Source: JBBQWZ01 sp043788745
GTDB taxonomy: Bacteria; Acidobacteriota; Terriglobia; Bryobacterales; Bryobacteraceae
Direction: 5' to 3'
Assembly (NCBI GenBank): GCA_043788745.1
Contig: JAYVTO010000145.1
Location: 1-8,989 of the forward strand
DNA length: 8,989 bases
Positions 1-4,991 of this stretch are shown piece by piece (within the stretch, counting starts at the first letter, position 1; each line of letters begins with the position of its first letter). Both the position numbers and the translations under genes were made by a program. The notes under the pieces were generated by a model that was not told the origin of the DNA, ran no database searches, and saw nothing but the letters and a program-made list of their open reading frames with translations.

Positions 1-1
1 C

Positions 2-127
2 AATGGCTTCGTTTTGCCAAACCTCGACGAACTCACCAAAGGCATGACCCCCGACGAGGCGATGGCGTTCCTCGAAGACTACATGGTCAACGAAAACCAG
101 CCTTCGGCAGAGGCCCAAGCAGCGTAA
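2..127 (+). CDS. 3' end of an unidentified protein (41 codons visible)
   Basis: An open frame enters from the left edge and ends at TAA 125-127. The visible residues begin NGFVLPNLDELTKGM and end NQPSAEAQAA. The segment is soluble-looking: a short acidic helix (TPDEAMAFLEDYMV) is followed by a polar, Ala/Gln-rich tail with no membrane segment or recognisable motif. Codon third positions are mostly G or C (for example GAC, CTC, ACC, GGC), as expected for a real gene in this genome. I do not recognise the family and assign no function. It is followed 15 bp later by a strong Shine-Dalgarno for a further plus-strand start, so it may once have been the upstream member of an operon. The start lies outside the window. 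Confidence 0.6.
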   Translation, partial: NGFVLPNLDELTKGMTPDEAMAFLEDYMVNENQPSAEAQAA

Positions 128-139
128 TTAGCCGCCATC

Positions 140-174
140 AAAGGAGGAAGAAAACCGTGTCAAACGACCTTTGA
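140..174 (+). other. Perfect Shine-Dalgarno plus five-codon GTG frame: remnant of a gene start
   Basis: AAAGGAGG (140-147) is a full match to the 16S anti-SD. It sits 9 nt upstream of GTG 157-159, which opens only GTG TCA AAC GAC CTT before TGA at 172-174. The other plus-strand frames also meet stops within a few codons. The site follows the preceding gene by about 30 bp, which is typical operon spacing. The simplest reading is the first codons of a gene whose body was lost. The convergent barrel-gene remnant ends 21 bp further on, at 195, so the breakpoint probably lies around 170-195. A translated leader peptide is the alternative, but there is no downstream gene on this strand for it to regulate. 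Confidence 0.4.
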
Positions 175-194
175 CTAGCATTTGAGTCCAAAAG

Positions 195-826
195 CTAAAA
201 GCTGTACGTCAGAAAAAATCCTATCTGATGTCCTTGATGGGTCGTGAACCGCGCGTTCACAACAGTTGACGTTGTAGATTCACGGGAATTCCACCAGCGC
301 AAACGAGCCCCTGTGGGTACCGTGAAAGATTGTTGAGAAAGAAGTCATCCAGCGTGAATGATTCAAACGCGTATTGCGTGCCCAGATCCAGCCCGGGCCG
401 AAGCTTTCGTTTAAGCGTGAGGTATACATCGTGAAACCGGTTGGTCGTATCCGGGTAGTTGGAGGCCGTGGCTGTACGCGGCGAGTTCGCCAGAACCGTG
501 GTTGGATTCGCCGTGTCGGTCTGGTCTCTGGAGAACGAATATCCATACGACAAGTCAACCACTGTCCTTGCGTCGCCGGATGCCCAGTTTACTCCGGTCC
601 GCGCGACATCCAGGTTGGTGCGATTGCGCCGATCCGACCCGGAAGTCAACCGTCGCTTCGCCTTTGGGGTTAGAGACGGTGATTGTACGAACCCTTGATT
701 CGCTCCCGCGATGACCATTCTTCCGTTGGCTAGTCCCACCGGCGCACTGCCATCGAGGTCAAAGCGGCCTTGCTCGAAATCGGATCCCCCGGGGCCCCAA
801 GACCACGGGGAGCTATCGGCAGACAA
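195..826 (-). pseudogene. MtrB/PioB-type outer-membrane beta-barrel, 3' fragment with a one-base frameshift
   Basis: The frame from TTG 826 to TGA 257 encodes 189 residues. It contains alternating beta-strand patterns such as TVVDLSYGYSFSRDQTDT and NRFHDVYLTLKRKL, and the block ASNYPDTTNRFHDVYLTL followed by LDDFFLNNL, which resembles the last strands of MtrB/PioB barrels. These proteins are outer-membrane sheaths for periplasmic multihaem cytochromes in extracellular electron transfer (family knowledge). After NLQRQL the frame stops. One frame over, the sequence continues NARFTTHQGHQIGFFLTYSF and ends at TAG 195-197, a classic barrel C-terminus with terminal Phe, so one base has been lost near 256-262. 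The family is normally several hundred residues or more, so the 5' part is missing. A stop lies directly before codon 826 and the permease gene ends only 85 bp upstream. The first ~60 residues are not obviously barrel-like. The family call is from pattern recognition. Confidence 0.62.
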
Positions 827-911
827 TCATCACACGTGGCCGCTGGGCTCTTGTCTGGTTCGGAAGCGCAGACTACGAGATCAGGCCGGTGAGGCCGCGG
901 GGCGGCGGCTG

Positions 912-2204
912 CTATTGCTTTCGCTTCGCCCACAACAGGACGGCGCCTAACGCCATCCACCCGAAGCCGGCGAGCTTTGCCGGGGTGCGCAGGTTCAGCC
1001 ACATCACCATGCAGATCAGGAACCCGAAGACTGGGGGGAGCAGCGCGCGTAGCTTCTTTTCTTTCGCGCGCACGTACCAGTGCAGCAGTGCGGCTACATT
1101 CACGCCCATGAATCCGATGAAGGCTCCGAAGTTGAGCAGCTCAGCGCCTAGTTCGTAGCTCATCAGAAACGCACCGACGCCGGACAGCGCTCCGATGAGC
1201 AGCACGTTGTAGGTTGGGATTCCGCTTTTGGCGTCGATATGCGCGAAGAGTCCCGGCGGCACCGAGCCATCGCGGCCCATTCCGTAAAGCATGCGCGCGC
1301 CGGCGAGTTGGCCTCCGGCACCGGAGCCGATCGAAGCCACCAGCAGCGTCAGGTTCAATGCCTGAAACAGCAGCGGGCCGCCCGCCTTGCCAGCGACATG
1401 CACGAACGCCGTGTCGATATCCGGAAACACCTGGCCGAACGGCCAGATCAATTGCGCGGCGTAGACTTCGATTGCCGAGAGCACGCCGGTAATGAGGCAG
1501 ACCAGTACGGTGGCGCGGAGGACGTTGCGTTCGGGGTCTACGACCTCTTCCGACAACGTCGAGATTGCATCGAATCCGATGTAGGTGAGCACGGCGAGCG
1601 ATGTGCCGGTGGCCACGTGCGGCATCGAGAAGGTCGCCGGATCGTAGAACGGTTTCAGGAAGAAAGCCGCGTCGACGCCCGATGGCAGGCCCCAAATATA
1701 GCGTCCGACTGCGGCGAGGAACCACACGATGATGACGCCCATCACGATGGCGAGCAGCGTATTTACGCGCGCCGTGGTTTGTACCTGGCGCAGATTCAGG
1801 AACGTAAAGAGGCCCGCAAAGAACAACGCCCACAGCCCGTAGGGAATCGCGGGAGCGATGTTGCCGGCCGCCTTCGCGCACCAGATCGTGCAAATGAGAG
1901 GATTCAGGACGTAGTCGAGCAACATGCTCCAGCCGGTGAGATAGCCGGCCGCGGGATGGATCTCTTCGGCGACGTAGGTGTAAGCCGAGCCCGCGCTGGG
2001 ATACGCGCGCGCCATGCGCCCGTAGCTGATGGCGGTGAGCAGCATCGCGACCATGGCAAGCAGAATCGTGACCACGACGTGACCTTTTGCTTCCTGGAAG
2101 ACGACGCCAAACAGCGGCATCGGCGCGGTGGGCTGCACCAGGATGATGCCCATGATCACGAGTTGGACGAGGCTAAGGCTGCGGCGGAGGGAAGTAGACT
2201 GCAA
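912..2204 (-). CDS. APC-superfamily amino acid/polyamine permease
   Basis: The predicted product is a 430-residue inner-membrane transporter with about 12 hydrophobic helices, the usual size and topology for amino acid-polyamine-organocation permeases of the AA_permease_2 type. Family features seen are an N-terminal LRRSLSLVQL helix leading to LVQPTAPMPLFG (residues ~23-33), where substrate contacts lie in characterised members. The TM6 block YIGFDAISTLSEEVVDPERN spans residues 208-227, and SIGSGAGGQLAGARMLYGMG spans 290-309. Substrate specificity cannot be read from sequence. The start is set at TTG 2204 because an in-frame TAA lies two codons upstream. There is no clear Shine-Dalgarno, and GTG/ATG at codons 17-18 are possible but would cut the conserved N-terminal helix. 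The gene stands alone: phaR lies upstream on the same strand across 471 bp, and the barrel remnant lies 85 bp downstream. It appears intact. Confidence 0.9.
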   Translation of the reverse strand: MQSTSLRRSLSLVQLVIMGIILVQPTAPMPLFGVVFQEAKGHVVVTILLAMVAMLLTAISYGRMARAYPSAGSAYTYVAEEIHPAAGYLTGWSMLLDYVLNPLICTIWCAKAAGNIAPAIPYGLWALFFAGLFTFLNLRQVQTTARVNTLLAIVMGVIIVWFLAAVGRYIWGLPSGVDAAFFLKPFYDPATFSMPHVATGTSLAVLTYIGFDAISTLSEEVVDPERNVLRATVLVCLITGVLSAIEVYAAQLIWPFGQVFPDIDTAFVHVAGKAGGPLLFQALNLTLLVASIGSGAGGQLAGARMLYGMGRDGSVPPGLFAHIDAKSGIPTYNVLLIGALSGVGAFLMSYELGAELLNFGAFIGFMGVNVAALLHWYVRAKEKKLRALLPPVFGFLICMVMWLNLRTPAKLAGFGWMALGAVLLWAKRKQ

Positions 2205-2279
2205 GGATTAAAGCGTACACGGGTTTGGATGCGACCGTATCGAACGGTAATTTCGGTTGTGTGGGGCAGCGGCGGCGCC

Positions 2280-2296
2280 TGTGACGATTTGTGACG
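2280..2296. promoter_or_regulatory. Tandem TGTGACG boxes one helical turn apart
   Basis: TGTGACG occurs at 2280-2286 and again at 2290-2296, exactly 10 bp apart, about 80-90 bp upstream of the permease start. Same-face tandem half-sites are typical of transcription factor binding, and TGTGA is a CRP/FNR-type half-site. No convincing -35/-10 pair was found for the permease, so the role is conjecture. Confidence 0.25.
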
Positions 2297-2477
2297 TGGC
2301 GTTCCTGATCCCAGTTGGAATCGTGGTTGTTTCAATTATCCGAATCATGATTGCGTCGGCACACCGAAATGCGCCTGGAATGCGGCCGGCGGCACAGTCT
2401 CCAGGCGTATTTGTGATGTTGTCGGCGGCGACCCTGACGGCGGTCGGGTTATTGATGCCGAGAGTCTTTCCCTTTCC

Positions 2478-2510
2478 CCGACAGCGCGCGGTTAGATCGG
2501 GCGCTGTCGG
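2478..2510. repeat. Perfect 10-bp inverted repeat (CCGACAGCGC / GCGCTGTCGG)
   Basis: The arms at 2478-2487 and 2501-2510 are perfect reverse complements around a 13-nt loop. The element lies 166-198 bp downstream of the phaR stop and about 270-300 bp upstream of the permease start. It would form a strong GC hairpin in the phaR read-through transcript. No run of T follows on either strand, so it is not a classical intrinsic terminator. It could be a Rho-linked end, an mRNA-protecting hairpin or an operator. Confidence 0.5.
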
Positions 2511-2520
2511 TATGGGTGAG

Positions 2521-2595
2521 ATCCGCTCACTCTCGAGGAACCACCTTGTAAGTTATTAAATCCTGGTAGCAGCGGGGCGGGGCGTCGGCTGGCGA
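2521..2595. repeat. Dispersed ~75-bp repeat, copy A
   Basis: This stretch aligns without gaps to 7335-7409. I count 61 of 75 identical positions (about 81%), including an identical ATCCGCTCAC start, the block GTTATTRAATCYTGGTAG and an AGCGGGGCGG/GGCGGGGCGG block. Both copies lie in intergenic DNA in the same orientation, 4.8 kb apart. Neither has a transposase or terminal inverted repeats. It looks like a genome-wide intergenic repeat or non-autonomous element. The remaining intergenic sequence, 2205-2477 and 2596-2675, shows no gene I can support. Confidence 0.7.
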
Positions 2596-2675
2596 GCGGC
2601 CCGGAGGATCTTTTGGCTGCGGTTGGTTGTGTGTCTTGAGCGTGCCCCCGCAACCTTCATTCTGGGCTAGCTTAG

Positions 2676-3263
2676 CTAGTCTTTGCGCTTGTTTGGTTCG
2701 GGCTTGGCCGCGACCTGACGCTCTAAATCTTCGAGCCGCCGCTTCAACTCCGCGACGTCGTTTTCTGGCGCTATGATTGGCGCGGCCGCGGCGACAGGTT
2801 GCTGGAATGGCATGAACGGCAGGAAGGGTACTGATCCCGGAACGCCGCGAAACAGGTTCATCATGGCGTCGAGCGGATTCGGCACAGACGCGCCGGCAGC
2901 GGGAACTCCGAAGGGAGCCTGAAAGCTGAGCATTTGCGCTTGCATCCGTTCGAAGGTCTCGATGGCGCTCTTGAAATACCACTCGAGGAACTGATGCCGG
3001 GCTTGTTGGCTCGAAACGATCATCTGCTTCAACAGATCGATCGGCAAGCCGGACTCTTTGCCCTTCGATTCGTCGACGATGATCTGCGTGAGGATCGTGC
3101 GGGTGAGGTCCTCGGCGGACTTCGCGTCGACAACCTGGACGTCGTGGCCGTCACGGATCATGGCCGCGATGTCTTCGAGATTCACATAGCGCGACTGGGC
3201 CGAGTCGTACAACCGGCGGTTTTCGTACTTCTTGATGACGATTTTAGGTTTGGCGTCCGACAC
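2676..3263 (-). CDS. phaR: PHB/PHA-responsive transcriptional regulator, PhaR type
   Basis: The product is a 195-residue cytoplasmic DNA-binding protein. The N-terminal PHB_acc_N domain is clear: IVIKKYENRRLYD (residues 8-20), SRYVNLEDIAAMIRDG (24-39), then VVDAKSAEDLTRTILTQII (44-62). It is followed by a PHB_acc-like segment (LPIDLLKQMIV...HQFLEWYFKSAIETFERM), a Pro/Ala-rich linker and a C-terminal coiled coil (DVAELKRRLEDLERQ, ~169-183). In characterised bacteria PhaR represses phasin genes and its own gene and leaves DNA when nascent PHB binds it. I chose GTG 3263 because the family begins a few residues before the KKY block. GTG 3278 is an in-frame alternative, and an extension to 3335 would run through the promoter and operator. 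It is divergent from the phasin gene and shares an operator with it. Confidence 0.93.
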   Translation of the reverse strand: MSDAKPKIVIKKYENRRLYDSAQSRYVNLEDIAAMIRDGHDVQVVDAKSAEDLTRTILTQIIVDESKGKESGLPIDLLKQMIVSSQQARHQFLEWYFKSAIETFERMQAQMLSFQAPFGVPAAGASVPNPLDAMMNLFRGVPGSVPFLPFMPFQQPVAAAAPIIAPENDVAELKRRLEDLERQVAAKPEPNKRKD

Positions 3264-3286
3264 AGAATTTATTCTCACTTTCCCGC

Positions 3287-3314
3287 TTGACAGCCGGTCT
3301 GAAACCAGTATACT
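3287..3314 (+). promoter_or_regulatory. Sigma70-type promoter of the phasin gene
   Basis: TTGACA (3287-3292) is a consensus -35. It is followed after 16 bp by TATACT (3309-3314), five of six matches to the -10 consensus. Transcription should begin near 3320-3322, inside the PhaR-type dyad. The phasin ATG at 3350 follows a short leader with TAGGA (3338-3342) as a modest Shine-Dalgarno 7 nt upstream. Confidence 0.8.
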
Positions 3315-3335
3315 GAAATTGCTGCATCGCAGCAA
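3307..3335 (-). promoter_or_regulatory. Sigma70-type promoter of phaR, sharing the -10 palindrome
   Basis: On the minus strand TTGCTG (3335-3330) lies 17 bp upstream of TATACT (3312-3307). CAGTATACTG is a perfect palindrome, so the -10 elements of the two divergent promoters overlap by four bases. Start sites would be near 3300 (phaR) and 3321 (phasin). RNA polymerase could hardly occupy both promoters at once. The -35 is only a partial match (TTGCTG against TTGACA). Confidence 0.6.
3319..3335. promoter_or_regulatory. Predicted PhaR operator, TTGCTGC-ATC-GCAGCAA
   Basis: This is a perfect 7-3-7 dyad. Its core CTGC-N3-GCAG fits the TGC-rich CTGCN3GMAG-type operator described for PhaR of alphaproteobacteria (recalled knowledge). 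It covers the predicted phasin start point and the whole -35 of the phaR promoter. One bound dimer could therefore block both genes, giving phasin repression and phaR autoregulation. Confidence 0.78.
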
Positions 3336-3349
3336 GATAGGAATTCAAA

Positions 3350-4186
3350 ATGGCTGGAACACAACTTAACCCCTTGTCTATGTTTGCAGAGGCCGTGCGC
3401 CTTGGCGTCGATAATTATGTTGCGACGCAAAAAGTGCTGCTCGATCTGGCGGCAACGCAGAGCGCGGCATTGACCGAGGCAATGAAGCATAATTTTGGAA
3501 TGGCGGGCTGGGCTCCGGCGATGGCGGATCTGGCAGGGCAGGGCGCGCAGTCGTTTCTGGCGTCGCAGAAGACGATGCTCGATCTGGCGCTGCAGCAGAA
3601 CCTGACGTCGGTCGCCGCGATGAAGAATGCGTCCAATAATAACCCCGCCGCCCAGTCGATTCTGGACATGATGGCGAAGGGCGCCGAGAGCTACGCCGGG
3701 ATGCAGAAGCAGTTCCTGGACATGGCCGCGCAGCAGACCGAGATGGCGACCAAGGCCGCGCGAGAAGGCCGTCCGGCCGCGGCGGCGATCCCGATGGAAC
3801 AGTTCGCTGAAATGTCGAAGCAGGCGACGGATGCCTGGGTCGCGACCCAGAAGAACATCCTCGACATGGTGCAGCAGCACACGGCTTCGATGGCGGAACG
3901 CGCCAAGGCTCCGGCGGCGGACGCTTCGGCTGCAGGCGCCCCCGCCCCCGCCGCCGATTTCGCTTCGATGGCCCGCCAAGGCTTCGAACAGTACATGGAA
4001 GGGCAGAAGAAGTTCGTCGAAACCGCCCAGCAGCAGATGGCGGAAGCCGCTCGCATGTGGACCACGGGCGCTGCCTACCGTCCCCCGGTGACTCTCAACG
4101 ATCTCGCCCGCCAGGGAATGGACGCCTGGGTCACCACGCAGCGCGCGATGCTCGACCTGACCTTTCGCGCAATGACGCCCAGGTAG
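3350..4186 (+). CDS. Phasin-like granule-associated protein with six ~46-residue repeats
   Basis: The 278-residue product is rich in Ala, Met and Gln, has no signal peptide or membrane span, and is predicted to be almost entirely helical. A unit of the form (A/G)x(D/E)(A/S)(Y/W)xxxQKxxLDxA recurs six times. Its Gln-Lys/Arg pair falls at residues 27, 73, 119, 167, 219 and 264, with spacings of 46, 46, 48, 52 and 45. A Pro/Ala-rich linker (APAADASAAGAPAPAAD, 187-203) separates units 4 and 5. Phasins coat PHA granules, and amphipathic helices with this composition suit a granule or lipid-droplet coat. Control by a PhaR-type operator at its promoter strongly supports the assignment. Most single-domain phasins are shorter and lack this regular six-unit design. 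The ATG 3350 start is supported by TAGGA and the consensus promoter. Confidence 0.82.
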   Translation: MAGTQLNPLSMFAEAVRLGVDNYVATQKVLLDLAATQSAALTEAMKHNFGMAGWAPAMADLAGQGAQSFLASQKTMLDLALQQNLTSVAAMKNASNNNPAAQSILDMMAKGAESYAGMQKQFLDMAAQQTEMATKAAREGRPAAAAIPMEQFAEMSKQATDAWVATQKNILDMVQQHTASMAERAKAPAADASAAGAPAPAADFASMARQGFEQYMEGQKKFVETAQQQMAEAARMWTTGAAYRPPVTLNDLARQGMDAWVTTQRAMLDLTFRAMTPR

Positions 4187-4236
4187 TGCAGGAAAGGCGA
4201 ATGTTGAACTGAATAGGATGACGAGCGAGGAGGGCT

Positions 4237-4275
4237 GAATGACGAATCGTCAAACGGCAGCCTCGTTCGTCGTTC
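4237..4275 (+). other. Possible hairpin downstream of the phasin gene
   Basis: GAATGACGAA (4237-4246) can pair with TTCGTCGTTC (4266-4275): ten base pairs with one G-U wobble, around a 19-nt loop. It begins 50 bp after the phasin stop. No T-run follows, so this is a weak candidate for transcript-end protection or termination. Confidence 0.25.
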
Positions 4276-4317
4276 GTCCTGCCTCATTCGTGCCTCGTCA
4301 CGCTTAACCGTTTGGTA

Positions 4318-4342
4318 AACGTCCTTGTCAACGTCCTTCGTC
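4318..4342. repeat. Tandem AACGTCCTT(C)GTC direct repeat
   Basis: AACGTCCTTGTC (4318-4329) is followed at once by AACGTCCTTCGTC (4330-4342). A third partial unit, TAGTCCTTCGTA, lies at 4351-4362. The wider stretch 4262-4360 is dominated by TTCGTC/CGTC words. It lies just upstream of the acetyltransferase promoter candidate and could be low-complexity drift or stacked regulator sites. Confidence 0.4.
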
Positions 4343-4360
4343 CGTCGCCCTAGTCCTTCG

Positions 4361-4366
4361 TATACT
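4361..4366 (+). promoter_or_regulatory. Candidate -10 box (TATACT) for the GNAT-WS/DGAT-lipase unit
   Basis: TATACT at 4361-4366 matches the -10 consensus at five of six positions. No good -35 exists at 16-18 bp; TTCGTC at 4337-4342 is the best. A start near 4373 would leave only about 10 nt before ATG 4383. That suits the absence of any Shine-Dalgarno and suggests a nearly leaderless message. Confidence 0.4.
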
Positions 4367-4382
4367 AGTGTGAGTCACTTTT

Positions 4383-4943
4383 ATGACCCCTACCACTGCA
4401 CGCTCGTACCCGTGGACCGCCCAGGTTGGCTCGTCCAGCATCACCTTCCGTTTGATGACTGTCGCGGACAAGGAGCTCTTCCGTGAGTTCGTGACGGCGC
4501 TTCCGGAAGAAGACCTCTTCTTCCTCCTGATTGACGTGCGGCAACCCGAATCGCTCGATTTGTGGATGAAGGGCATCGAGAACGGCAAAACGATCAGTCT
4601 GCTCGCCATCGAGAACGGCAGGATTGCCGGCTACGGCAATCTGCATTTGAGCGATCATTCCTGGACGCGACATGTCGCCGAAGTTCGCTTACAAATATCC
4701 CGCTCGCAGCGTGGCAAGGGCCTGGGTAAGATGCTGGGCACGGAAGTGTTTTCGCTGGCCCGCGGACGCGGCCTGCAAAAGATTATGGCTCGCATGTCGT
4801 CGAGCCAGGAAGGCGCGCGGCAGGTTTTCCAAACCCTTGGCTTCCAAGCCGAGGCTCTGCTCGCCGACTATGTCATCGACGCACAAGGCCGCACGCAGGA
4901 TCTGGTAATCATGTCCTACGACGTGACCGGCTTTGTCAACTAG
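4383..4943 (+). CDS. GNAT-family N-acetyltransferase
   Basis: The 186-residue cytoplasmic protein has a full GNAT fold. Strands around LLAIENGRIAGYGNLHL (73-89) and HVAEVRLQIS (97-106) lead to the acetyl-CoA pyrophosphate loop QRGKGLGKM (109-117). The C-terminal part carries VFQTLGFQAEALLADYVIDAQG (~148-169) and DLVIMSYDV. These proteins move an acetyl group from acetyl-CoA to an amine; the substrate here is unknown. Its N-terminal pattern (LPEEDLFFL, then SLDLWMKGIE) resembles a subgroup of uncharacterised soil-bacterial GNATs. It lies 48 bp upstream of the WS/DGAT gene on the same strand and is probably co-transcribed. The ATG has no Shine-Dalgarno; a nearly leaderless start is likely. Confidence 0.88.
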   Translation: MTPTTARSYPWTAQVGSSSITFRLMTVADKELFREFVTALPEEDLFFLLIDVRQPESLDLWMKGIENGKTISLLAIENGRIAGYGNLHLSDHSWTRHVAEVRLQISRSQRGKGLGKMLGTEVFSLARGRGLQKIMARMSSSQEGARQVFQTLGFQAEALLADYVIDAQGRTQDLVIMSYDVTGFVN

Positions 4944-4991
4944 CTTAGTCAACGAATCAAGAACCGAACAACCGATTTTCAAGGAGCCCCC

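Noticed and set aside
1239..2294. Long plus-strand open frame (351 codons) antisense to the permease
   Set aside because: The product is Arg/Glu/His-rich with no hydrophobic core or known motif. The minus-strand permease over the same bases has a full set of membrane helices and family motifs.
2257..2559. Plus-strand 100-codon hydrophobic frame between the permease and phaR
   Set aside because: It starts with TTG, has no Shine-Dalgarno and no family resemblance, and runs into the dispersed repeat and the inverted repeat. It is more likely chance.
3264..3335. N-terminal extension of phaR to an upstream start at 3335
   Set aside because: The extra residues do not belong to the PhaR family and would be encoded by the promoter and operator region.
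3275..3979. Minus-strand 234-codon frame antisense to the phasin
   Set aside because: It is a His/Arg/Leu-rich antisense artefact of a GC-rich gene. It crosses the divergent promoter and operator, and the plus-strand frame has clear repeats and a consensus promoter.
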